Shown here piece by piece: positions 55,612-64,000 of a DNA stretch of 64,000 bases. The notes beneath the pieces were generated by a model that saw only the letters and a list, made by a program, of their open reading frames with translations, was not told where the DNA came from and did no database searches. The DNA comes from Paraescarpia echinospica (Eukaryota; Annelida; Polychaeta; Sabellida; Siboglinidae): the NCBI GenBank assembly GCA_020002185.1, contig CM034543.1, positions 9,650,302-9,714,301 on the forward strand. Direction: 5' to 3'. How positions within the stretch are numbered: position 1 is the first letter of the stretch; every line of letters starts with the position of its first letter. A program made the translations under genes and the position numbers.

Positions 55612-58556
55612 TTAGACGAGTATCGGCGCCGTGGTGACGCCGTCGTCGAGCACACGGCGTTTAGGGTAGAAGTAGCTCAACGCAGCGCGCTCTTGAACGT
55701 TCTTCAACACGGTCGAGTCTTTCACCTGGAAACCACGGTTCCAGCCGACGCCGTTGCGACGGTCGCGCAGTACGGCGAGGAAGGTGTGCTCGTCGATGTC
55801 GTTCTGACGCTTGCTCAGTCCCTTCTTGCTGTACTTCGGACCGTTGTCGCCGCTGAAGCAGTAGTAGGTCTTGCTGCACAGCGCCACGAATCCGTCGCCG
55901 CGCCATTCTTCTTTGAAGAGACCCGGCGTTCGACGATCGAACAGGCGTCGGCACGCGCAGCAGTCCTCCGCCGTCCACGCTAGTCCGATGACGCGCCGTC
56001 GTTCGTAGGCGTCCACGTGCGCGTCGCAGCATTCGGCCGGAAACCACAGCGATCGATTCCGGAAGTAGTTTTCGCGATGTTCTTCCGGTACGAGCGCGTC
56101 GACGTCGCCTCCAGCGAGGGCGATGTACGCCGAGTCCGTGTCCATAGCGCAGTACTGGAAGATCGAACGGGGAATGTAGGCGTCGACGAAATCGAAATAA
56201 AATTCCAGCATTTTCAATTTTGCGTACTACAAGACGAAATAGCCGATATGTATCGGCAGGCCGTAGACGACTTTGCGCTTATTCAGCGCCACCTCGTACA
56301 GGGCGTCGTCGAAGACGATGTCGAGTTGCCGGAAACGACGTTTGTTGACGAGCATCGACGAGTCGACCGGCGTGGCGTACTTGATTTCCCGGTGCCGATC
56401 GACGCGCGTAATCGTTTTCCCGTAGAAAATGTTGCCGAGAAGTTTAAAGGTATCGGCGATGATCGAATTGTCGGGATCGATATCGCCATCGCGTCGCGCC
56501 GTCGAGACCGTGTCGCCGAAGCGGCGAAAGCACGCGATCGGCGCGTACTCGATGGCCTGGTAGACGCGCTCGTTGATCAGACCGTGCTCCAGATACCAGC
56601 GTAGGAGGGGCGTCGCGAGAACGATCTCGGCGCCGAAGTAGCTACCGACGAGCGTTCGTTGAGGACGGGTGAGGAGATCGTGCGACTCAGCGTAGTCGCG
56701 CATGAACGGGCTGAGATCGTCGCGCGCGATATCGACGTTCTTGAATACGGGCTGCATTTCGACGAACTTGTCGCGCAGCGCTACCGGCACGGCGATATCG
56801 CACTGCACGAGGCCGAACAGAAAGCCGTCGCGCACCGCCTCCAGTATCGTCGAGCTCGTAATGGTGGTGGGTGGTTGCCATCGTGACGCGTCGGGTGGCG
56901 TCAACGCCACGGGCGGTCGCACGGCGTGCCACTGGCATTCCCACATTTCGACGACGTCGTCGACGAAACGACGCTGGTAGGTGGTCACGGCGATCATCGC
57001 GGCGTACAGCGTCGTCATCGGTTGAACGTTGACGGCGTTTGTCGTCACGTGCGCCTGGCTCGTCGGGCAGCCGTGAAAATAGCAGCCGTGAAATTGACAC
57101 GCCGTTCGCGTGGCGGCGCACCAGCCGTCGACTCGGTGCTTTCCGATGAGCTTCTCGCGTCCGTTCAACTAGTGATGTATACGCGCGCTGGTTTGCGCCT
57201 CCACCCACGTCAACCACTCCACGGCCGTACGACCGTAGCGGTGCACGCGTTCCGCTCGAAAGGCGTTCTCCGCGCGCCGGTGCGTGTACCAGCCCGTCGG
57301 CATCTCCTGCATTATGGCCCATAGATAGAGGCCGTTTGCGTCGAAGCCGACTATCGAACGACACGGCGCGTCGCCGCCTCGAATCGCCGTCACGTCGGCC
57401 TAGTGGTGGCGCGCGAAGATGATCGACGGGCCGCCGACGATCTGCCACAGCAGCAGACGTTGCAGATCTTTGTTCGGCTCGTTAAAAAGCGAGAAATGGA
57501 TCGACGTCGGCAGGTCGTTGAACAGATACAACAACGGCAACCCCGGTACGCTGATGGCGTCCTTGAACATGTCGATACGTCAGCGCCGATAGAAGGCGAA
57601 CTGGCGATCGACGGCCTCGAGAAACGGCGCCACTTCTCGATTGTTATACCATATCAGAAAATCGCGCATCGACGTCACGCCCTCGTCACGCCACGCCGTC
57701 GCGCAAATCTCGTACGCCTCCGCGGAGATTCCCTCGCGTTTCAGGTGGCTGTAGAAAGCTTCGCGCGGCGGCAGGGCGGTTTCGTCCAGACGCGTCAACG
57801 CGTCGATATGTTCGTACGGAAAGTAGCCCTTCGTTGCCGAGCAACCGTACGCTTTCAGAAAGCGATCGTAGCTAACGCCGGGCGCGAGGTAATTCGTTAT
57901 GTCCAGAAACTTCAACGTCGTCGTCGACAGGCACATGTAATTGTTCTGACGTTTAATGGTAAACGCCGACGACGTGTGCTGCGCGTCGCCGGTTATGAGC
58001 AGGGGGGTCAAGTACTTCTTGACGACATTGAGATCGTACTTACCCGAATTGAATCCCAGTACGGGCATTTTACCAAGGTGCGTCCACAGGCGGTCGGCGA
58101 GAGTGGCGTAAGGTGACGCGTCGGCGTCGTCGTCGTTGCATCGTCGCCGCCAGTCGGCGTCGAGCGCGTCGAACGCCTCGAAGGTCGCGTCGTAACGGGG
58201 GCGTAGAATTGCGCAAGCCGCCGCGCTCACCGCTTCCAGGTCGTCGACGAGGCGACGCGCGAGTTCCGTCGAATCGCCGGTCGTGACGTAACACCGCGCC
58301 GCTTCGTGACCGGGCACGTTCAACGCAACGCTCACGCTGAGCAGGTCGTGTCGCGCGATCCACCGGCATTTGTCGGTATCCGTCGGCAGATCGTTATCGG
58401 CGAAATAGCATTAAAAATCGAACGTCGCGCGGTACGGGTAGTAGCGCAGGTCGTCGTCGCCGACGTCGATGCGTTCGTTGTCGAGCCGCTCGAATAAGGA
58501 CGGCGACGGTCTTTAGATACCGTCGGGGAACACGTCACGAACGCCACCTTCGTCAC
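55612..58556 (-). pseudogene. Protein-primed DNA polymerase B, five in-frame stops, truncated
   Basis: One continuous minus-strand frame. Motifs in order: exonuclease block FDF at about 58419 (its third position is a stop), Exo II GFNSGKYDLNVVKKYL (58050), motif A VGFDANGLYLWAIMQEMP (57350), CQFHGCYFHGCP (57095), motif B FKLLGNIFYGKTI (56440), motif C YCAMDTDSAYIAL (56160), and an end at 55612. Stops are TAA 58413-58411, TGA about 57582-57580, TAG about 57404, TAG 57171-57169 and TAG 56229-56227. No frameshift was seen. The N-terminal part is missing beyond about 58556, where DNA of another element begins. It would replicate the element with a terminal protein primer. Confidence 0.92.
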
Positions 58557-58697
58557 GTCGACGGGCTGTTGAATGCCCCCCCGCCGCCGCCGAAAAAGCG
58601 ACGACGCATAAAGCCGCCCGGCAAGCCGGCGACGGCCAGTAAGAAGAGGCGCCGTCAAAAGAAGCTGACGTCGAGCGACGACGTATTCCCCGCGTAG
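58557..58697 (+). pseudogene. pX-like protein, C-terminal tail only (element B)
   Basis: The 47 codons before the stop at 58695-58697 read VDGLLNAPPPPPKKRRR and a basic tail with KKRRRQKK and SSDDVFPA. It matches 63034-63174 of copy C. The rest of the gene is absent: the sequence to the left is DNA polymerase of element A. This is the A|B join. Confidence 0.85.
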
Positions 58698-58701
58698 TAG
58701 G

Positions 58702-60002
58702 ATGGCTTTCATGCATCGACAGTCGTGCGAGAGCGTAAAGAGCGAACTGGACCTGTTCAGCGTCCCGACGACGCAGACGAGCATCGAGAGCGGTCAGTGG
58801 ATCGATCACCAGCCGCTGACGGCCCTCGACGCTGCCGGCCCTATCGATTTTCTCATTCCGGGCTCCGGAGACGACTATCTGGACCAGTCGACCACTAGAC
58901 TGTACGTGCGCCCCAAGGTGGTGCAGGGGAAGGCACAAATCTCGCGAACGACAGCGTCGTAGCGCCCGTCAACAATCTCCTGCATTCGATGTTCAGTCAG
59001 ATCGACGTGACGCTGAACGGCACGCTCGTGACGTCGTCGACCAATACGTACCCGTACCGGGCCTACATCGAGACCCTGCTCAGTTACGGGTTCGACGCCA
59101 AAAATTCGCAGATCGAGGCCGACATGTGGCGCAAGGACACCGCCGGGCGCATGGAGACGACCAACAACAACAACGGCGGGGACGCGCATCGGCACCAGTA
59201 CATACACGGCAGCCGCGAGTTCGACATGATGGGACGCCCGCACGTCGACGTGTTCATGCAAAACCGGTAGATACTGAACGGCGTCGACCTAAATATGCGA
59301 CTGGTGCGAAGCAAGGACGCCTTCGCGATCATGGGCGACGTCGTCGATCCGGGTTTCAAGATCGTCCTGCTGGAGGCCTATCTGCAGGTGTGCAAGGCCA
59401 AGTTGAACCCGGCCGTCCAGCTCGGTCACATCAAGGCGCTGACGCTGGGGACGGCCAAGTATCCGATGCGCCGCGTCGACTGGAAGTTGTTCTCGATACC
59501 GCAGGGCACGATGTCGCACACGCACGAGAACGTCTACCTGGGCACGTTCCCGAGACGCGTGTTCATGTGCTTGATCGACAACGACGCCTACAACGGAGCC
59601 TACGATAAAAACCCGTTCGACGCGAAGCACAACGACATAAACTTCCTCGCCCTCTACGTTGACGGACGCCAGGTGCCGACCAACCCGCTGCAGCCGGACT
59701 TCGCGCATCGGCGCTACATCCGAAGCTACATGAACCTGTTCGCCGCTACGGGGAAGGCGCTCGAGGACGAGGGGTTCGACGTGACGCGCGCCGAATTCGG
59801 CGACGGCTACACCGTCTTCGGCTTCGACCTGTCGCCCGACTGCTGTGACGGCGAACACTTCAACGTCGTGCGTAAGGGGAGCCTGCGCGCCGAGATCCAC
59901 TTTGCGCTGGCGCTCGCCCGGACGGTGAACGTCGTCGTGTACGGGGAGTTCGAGTCGGTGCTCGAAATCGACAAGAACCGGAACGTCGTGTTCGACTACT
60001 GA
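58702..60002 (+). pseudogene. Major capsid protein (element B), frameshift and stop
   Basis: The start MAFMHRQSCESVKSELDLF and the following 75 codons match copy C. A G run (58926-58929, four G against five in C) shifts the frame and gives a stop at 58960-58962. From about 58950 the second frame is collinear with C (NLLHSMFSQIDVTLNGTLV, DTAGRMETTNNNNGG) until TAG at 59268-59270, where C has a tyrosine codon. The last 236 codons to 60002 are open. So two lesions disable it. It is much closer to C than to A. Confidence 0.9.
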
Positions 60003-60007
60003 GACAG

Positions 60008-60434
60008 ATGGACACGTTTCAGCTGATACGTCGCCTGGCGGTCGACGCGTACACTAAAAACATCGTCGTAGGCGTCGTGCCTAAAGAGGAGCTGCCGGGA
60101 CGGCGGCTCACCGCCTACCCGACGGCGTTCGTGTGCAACAACGACGACGGCGATGAACCGGGGGAGCACTGGGTGGCCGTCTACGAGGACGCCGACCGGC
60201 GAGGCGAGTACTTCGATTCGTACGACCGGCGCCTTCCTGCGCCGCAACTGCGACTCGTGGACGTACAACGGCAAGAGACTGCAGAGTGGCGTATCTAACG
60301 TGTGCGGGCAATATTGCGTCACCTTCCTGCTCTTACGATGCCGCGGAATGCCGCTAAGCGGCTTCAAGTGCCTGTTCGGCCCCGATAGGGTGGTCAACGA
60401 CTGTCTCGTATTCGACTGGCTAAAGCCGCATTGA
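60008..60434 (+). pseudogene. Adenain-like protease (element B), internal deletion
   Basis: The first 75 codons match protease A (MDTFQLIRRL, EPGEHWVAVYEDADR with the His). After GEYFDSY about 22 bp are missing relative to A (near 60225), which shifts the frame; the C-terminal part in another frame has SNVCGQYCVTFLLL with the catalytic Cys and ends LVFDWLKPH at 60434. The acidic catalytic region is at the deletion. It lies five bases after the capsid stop. Confidence 0.85.
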
Positions 60435-60490
60435 ACTATTATTAGACGACCGAGTATCCGAACCGAATTTGTCGTAACCACCTGTCGTCG

Positions 60491-61194
60491 CCGCCGCACG
60501 TCCTGCAGACCGACAAGGGGACGGAGTTTCTCAACAGGCCCCTTCAGACGCTTTTGAGGGCGCGCGGCGTCCACCATTTCGTGACGCACAACGAGGAGTC
60601 CAAAGCGAGCGTCGTGGAGCGATTCAATCATACGCTGAAGACGCGCATGTGGAGGTACTTCACGAAGCATCACACGCTGAGGTACGTGAAGCCGTTGCAG
60701 GACTTCTTGCGGTCGTACAACAACGCCTACCATCGAAGCATCGGTTGGACGCCGGCGAGCGTCGACGCGACGAATCAGGAGAGCGTGTGGCAGCGGCTGT
60801 ACGGCGGCGGCGGAGGAGGGTGTCGGAAAAAAAGCAAGCCGAAACTGCGAGCGGGGGACCGCGTACGCATCAGCAAGGCGAAGGGACGCTTCAAGAAGGG
60901 GTACATGGCTAACTGGAGCGAAGAGCTCTTCACCGTCGTAAAATCGCACTCGACCGACCCTCCCGTTTATCGACTGATGGACGACGCCGGCACGATATTG
61001 GACGGCACCTTCTAGGAGCCGGAGCTAAAAAAGTGATCGTTTCGAAGGACAAACTATATCGGGTGGAGTCCGTTCTACGGAGACGTCGTCGACGACGCGG
61101 AAAGGGCGAAGCGGTGCTCGTCAAATGGTGCGGTTATCCGGCCTCGTTCAATAGCTGGATCGACGCCAAGGCGCTCGTGGATTATAAGGGCTGA
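60491..61194 (+). pseudogene. Integrase, second half with chromodomain (element C)
   Basis: The frame enters at the second catalytic aspartate (LQTDKGTEFLNRPLQ) with no upstream part; first D and N terminus are absent. The next frame, to 61015, has HFVTHNEESKASVVERFNH (catalytic E), a full LRSYNNAYHRSIGW block missing in A, and RVRISKAKGRFKKGYMANW. A TAG at 61013-61015 and a further frameshift near 61030 precede the chromodomain (YRVESVLRRR, VLVKWCGYPASFNSW), which ends at 61194. The join with protease B is at about 60435-60490. Confidence 0.88.
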
Positions 61195-61620
61195 TGACGA
61201 ATCGCTGTTGGACGGAATACGCAGAGTTGGAGACTTTCTTCCTACAACCGCCGCCGCTACCGTTGTCGATGCGACCGATGCTATCGACAACGACCGCAAC
61301 GTCGGCGAACTCGTTCTATGGTGTATCTGCGTGACCTATAAGGGACGACGACGCGTTGGATGCGCCACGCGGGGTGCTGGCGATTGCACGAGGCGTGACT
61401 CTGCAATGGCTTTTCGTTTTTTATTAGGGGACCGTGGTGTATTAGTAGACTGCAGATGAGAAGAAGGCCGCGTCGAGTTACTGTCGCCACACGACGGCCC
61501 CACGCCCGTCGGCGAACTCGATCTATGGCGTGCCTGCGCGATGAAGGAAGGAAGCCCTAGTGTCGGACGGCAGTAGCGCGATGTGCACCGTCGAGACGAC
61601 AGCATCAGCAGCAGCAGCCA
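61195..61620. other. Leader region of element C; no clear gene
   Basis: The equivalent region in A is 155 bp; here it is about 430 bp. The conserved block tggatgcgccac/ggggtgctggcg lies at 61357-61394. Two similar phrases (gacctataagg / cgtgcctgcgcgatgaagg with cgtcggcgaactcg before) suggest a small internal duplication, at about 61303-61345 and 61508-61550. No frame with a known domain. Confidence 0.45.
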
Positions 61621-61940
61621 ATGGAACCGCCATATACCGCCGTCGACTCAAGCGCGTTTCTCGGAGCACCCGCCGTCGAAACATGCGTCTCTGTGGATGC
61701 GCCCGTTGCCGGCGACACCTCCTCCGTCGCGAGCGTTCCGATGCGTCTCTGCTGTAACGAATGCCCTAAGGCCGAGATCGTCTTCCTGTGCCTGATCGTC
61801 GTCTGTACACGGTGATCTTCGTCAGTATATACAATCTAACGCGCGGCACGGGCGACTCCAACCTGTGGAAGGCGCTGCTGAGTAGTTGCCTCGGCTACCT
61901 ACTGCCGAGTCCATCTATGAGGTGCGATGGCATTGTCTGA
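61621..61940 (+). pseudogene. Small membrane protein (element C), frameshifted
   Basis: It starts MEPPYTAVDSSAFLGAP and reaches CCNECPKAEIVFLCLIVVC, the start of the membrane span kept in A, then stops at 61813-61815 after a base loss near 61805. The next frame continues SIYNLTRGTGDSNLWKALLS and SCLGYLLPSPSM, as in A. The soluble N-terminal part has little similarity to A. It overlaps the penton start. Confidence 0.75.
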
Positions 61941-62761
61941 CTTTTACGTGACGTTGCCGAGCAACGCGTCTATGAAGGCGCACCCCAAAAACACTTTGAC
62001 GCACTACACGACGAATCTGCCGCAGCGCGTCGACCTATCGGGGCGGTGGGAATGCGGGCTGATATCGCTACTATACACGCATAGCTGGTACAACGTGACA
62101 CCGGCGGACGCCTACTTCTTAGTGGCTTGCGAGTCGGGGGAGAAGGACGTTTACACCACCGGGGACGGGCGTAAAATTGCCCGGCAGGCCAACATTCCGT
62201 ACGGCTTTTACAACAGCGCCTACGAGCTGATGCACGCAATCAACGCGGCGCTGACGAAACTGAGCACGGATACGGTCAAGGCGCGCATGGAGTTCAGCCC
62301 CGTCTCTAATCGGATGACGTTGCGTCTATCGCCGGGCACAAAAATTAACATGCCGACGAAGGGGCGCCTGAAACAGATACTAGGCTTCGAATCGAAATAT
62401 ATCCGGGTGTACGGGGTGCCCGACGGCGGCCTGTCCCCGGGGTATTTGTTCGAGTTCGAGGGGAGCCACCCGGTGGACCTGAACAGCGGCGTCGACACCA
62501 TGTTCGTGTACACGGACATCGTGGTGTCGCGCATCGTCGGCGACATATTCGCCCCCCTCCTCCGATCCGTGCCCGCCTACGGTTCGAACGGGAACGTCGT
62601 ATCGAACGTCTTCGACCGCGTCCAATACGCGCCGCTCCTGTGTCGCCAATTCGATTCGATCGAGATAGATATGAGACGACCTCGGTCAGCCGATACCATT
62701 CGAGCACGGAATAGTCTTGACGACGCTTCACGTCAGACACTGCAAGTCGAAACTGTTCTGA
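61927..62761 (+). pseudogene. Penton-like capsid protein (element C), late frameshift
   Basis: An open frame from the ATG (ALSDFYVTLPSNASM) runs past the natural end: one base is missing near 62674, after FDSIEIDM. In the +1 frame the true end (PFEHGIVLTTLHVRHC) and its stop TGA at 62759-62761 are readable and match element A. About 250 of 278 residues are therefore intact. Features: SLLYTHSWYNVTPADAYF, RQANIPYGFYNSAYELMHAI, RLKQILGFESKYI. It is the best-kept penton copy in the window. Confidence 0.82.
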
Positions 62762-62763
62762 CG

Positions 62764-63174
62764 ATGACGCGAAGCGCGTACGAGGACTACTACACGCGGC
62801 AGGTCGGTGGTGGCCTGCCGGTGTTCGTCGGCGCCCGATCGCAGCGGGGCCACGGTCTGGGTAATCTCTTCGGCAGCCTGTTTCGAAGCGCCATGCCGCT
62901 CATCAAGAGAGGGGCCGTGGCGCTGGGCAAGCGCGCTCTCAAGACGGGCGTGCGCGTGGTGCAGGACGTCGTCGCCGGCGGCAATTTGAAACAGGCGGTA
63001 AAGCGACGCGCGAAGGAGGCGGGCGCCGACCTTGTCGACGGGCTGTTGAATGCCCCCCCGCCGCCGCCGAAAAAGCTATGACGCATAAAGCCGCCCGGCA
63101 AGCCGGCGACGGCCAGTAAGAAGAGGCGCCGTCAAAAGAAGCAGACGTTGAGCGACGACGTTTTCCCCGCGTAG
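62764..63174 (+). pseudogene. pX-like basic protein (element C), tail frameshifted
   Basis: The ATG at 62764 starts TRSAYEDYYTRQVGGGLPVF and GARSQRGHGLGNLFGSLFRS, closely matching A. It happens to be in frame with the shifted penton frame, so a continuous 384-codon ORF (61927-63081) appears; that fusion is an artefact. The tail is frameshifted at PPPPPKK (aagctatgac here, aagcgacgac in B), giving a stop at 63081; the rest of the basic tail, to 63174, is in another frame. Confidence 0.8.
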
Positions 63175-63178
63175 TACG

Positions 63179-64000
63179 ATGACGTTCGTGCATCGACAGT
63201 CGTGCGAGGGCATAAAGAGCGAAATGGACCTGTTCAGCGTCCCGACGACGCAGACGAGCATCGAGAGCGGTCAGTGGATCGATCACCAGCCGCTGACGGC
63301 CCTCGACGCTGGCGGCCCTGTCGAGTTTCTCATTCCGGTCTCCGGAGACGACTATCTGGACCAGTCGACCGCTAGACTGTACGTGCGCCCCAAGGTGGTG
63401 CAGGGGGAAGGCACAAATCTCGCGAACGACAGCGTCGTGGCGCCCGTCAACAATCTCCTGCATTCGATGTTCAGTCAGATCGACGTGACGCTGAACGGCA
63501 CGCTCGTGACGTCGTCGATCAATACGTACCCGTACCGGGCCTACATCGAGACCCTGCTCAGTTACGGGTTCAACGCCAAAAAGTCGCAGCTCGAGGCCGA
63601 CATGTGGCGCAAGGACACCGCCGGGCGCATGGAGAAGACCAACAACAACAACGGCGGGGACGCGCATCGGCACCAGTACATACACGGCAGACGCGAGTTC
63701 GACATGATGGGACGCCCGCACGTCGACGTGTTCATGCAAAACCGGTACATACTGAACGGCGTCTACCTAAAGATGCGAGTGGTACGAAGCAAGGACGCCT
63801 TCGCGATCATGGGCGACGTCGTCGATCCGGGGTTCAAAATCGTCCTGCTGGAGGCCTATCTGCAGGTGCGCAAGGCCAAGTTGAACCTGGCCGTCCAGCT
63901 CGGTCACATCAAGGCGCTGACGCTGGGGACGGCCAAGTATCCGATGCGCCGCGTCGACTGCAAGTTGTTCTCGATACCGCAGGGCACGATGTCGCACACG
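63179..64000 (+). CDS. Major capsid protein (element C), open to window end
   Basis: I read 274 codons from the ATG at 63179 to the window edge with no stop or frameshift. It starts TFVHRQSCEGIKSEMDLF, then IESGQWIDHQPLTALDAGG, NNLLHSMFSQIDVTLNGTLV, PYRAYIETLLSYGF, WRKDTAGRMEKTNNNNGG and LGTAKYPMRRVDCKLFSI. At the two sites where B is disabled, C has the normal codons. About 160 residues should remain beyond the window, judging from B. It would be the double jelly-roll shell protein. Open only as far as seen. Confidence 0.9.
   Translation, partial: MTFVHRQSCEGIKSEMDLFSVPTTQTSIESGQWIDHQPLTALDAGGPVEFLIPVSGDDYLDQSTARLYVRPKVVQGEGTNLANDSVVAPVNNLLHSMFSQIDVTLNGTLVTSSINTYPYRAYIETLLSYGFNAKKSQLEADMWRKDTAGRMEKTNNNNGGDAHRHQYIHGRREFDMMGRPHVDVFMQNRYILNGVYLKMRVVRSKDAFAIMGDVVDPGFKIVLLEAYLQVRKAKLNLAVQLGHIKALTLGTAKYPMRRVDCKLFSIPQGTMSHT

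Larger units (their letters stand above)
47616..64000. mobile_element. Polinton/Maverick (adintovirus-like) chimeric array
   Basis: The base composition rises to GC-rich at exactly the point where repeat R3 is cut. The left end reads AGTAGTATAGAGGTC; an AG terminus is typical of Polintons. The gene set is the Polinton core: packaging ATPase, retroviral-type integrase, penton-like and major capsid proteins, pX-like protein, adenain-like protease and protein-primed PolB. Three blocks follow: A (47616 to about 58556), B (58557 to about 60434) and C (about 60491 to beyond 64000). B and C are very similar to each other and clearly different from A. The right end is outside the window, so terminal inverted repeats could not be compared. 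Confidence 0.92.

Noticed and set aside
55693..58497. Plus-strand frames of 75-237 codons across the polymerase region
   Set aside because: They are GC-rich shadow frames opposite PolB; the minus frame holds all polymerase motifs.
58875..60949. Long minus-strand frames opposite the capsid, protease and integrase of B and C
   Set aside because: Shadow frames of GC-rich coding DNA; valine/histidine/arginine-rich without domains.
61927..63081. Genuine penton-pX fusion protein
   Set aside because: The separate penton stop and pX start are still readable and match element A.
47616..64000. Contaminating free virus or bacterial/phage contig
   Set aside because: The left edge is inside a host repeat whose empty forms are in the same window, and most genes are broken, as in an integrated element.

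Overview
The window is nuclear DNA of an invertebrate, most likely an annelid. The strongest clue is a set of extracellular-globin genes with a signal peptide, the two cysteines of the annelid intrachain disulfide, and introns at the annelid positions (phase 2 at the end of helix B, phase 0 before the last exon). The host DNA is AT-rich, full of (GT)n, (CA)n and (AT)n tracts, and littered with retrotransposons.

Positions 1-47,615 are a rearranged globin locus. One globin gene looks intact (plus strand, exons 9720-9889, 17396-17612, 18298-18414, 167 codons). Three relatives are broken: A (exon 1 only, 2188-2019, minus), B (3670-7268, minus, with a stray extra exon 2 at about 6815-6620) and D (37535-43541, minus). 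The intact gene and D lie in two arms of a large inverted duplication (about 8590-19090 against 47615-36840). Inserted in this DNA are at least six copies of one CR1/L2-like LINE family (PHD-like finger, SGNH esterase, endonuclease and reverse transcriptase), an RTE-like LINE with a 5-bp target duplication, other LINE tails, a Ty3/Gypsy fragment, a Harbinger-like MITE with TTA duplication and another inverted-repeat element.

Positions 47,616-64,000 differ sharply: GC-rich, densely packed with genes, and viral in type. This is a Polinton/Maverick (adintovirus-like) complex. Element A starts with AG at 47,616, inside a sequence whose unoccupied paralogues remain at about 3093 and 8764. It reads: repeat-rich end with two tRNA-like structures, NADAR-domain gene, packaging ATPase, two uncharacterised genes, integrase with chromodomain, small membrane protein, penton-like protein, pX-like basic protein, major capsid protein, adenain-like protease, and protein-primed DNA polymerase B on the opposite strand. 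The polymerase is cut at its N-terminal end and joined to pieces of a second family: B (pX tail, capsid, protease) and C (second half of integrase, membrane protein, penton, pX, capsid running off the window). Most genes of A, B and C carry stops or frameshifts. NADAR, protease A, pX A, the two uncharacterised genes and the visible part of capsid C are open.

The complex therefore looks like an endogenised, scrambled array of at least two Polinton lineages, not a free virus. Most unusual are the NADAR cargo gene, the paired tRNA-like structures in the terminal region, the chimeric A|B|C joins, and the polymerase with five in-frame stops but no apparent frameshift. All family calls come from reading translated motifs; no database search was possible.
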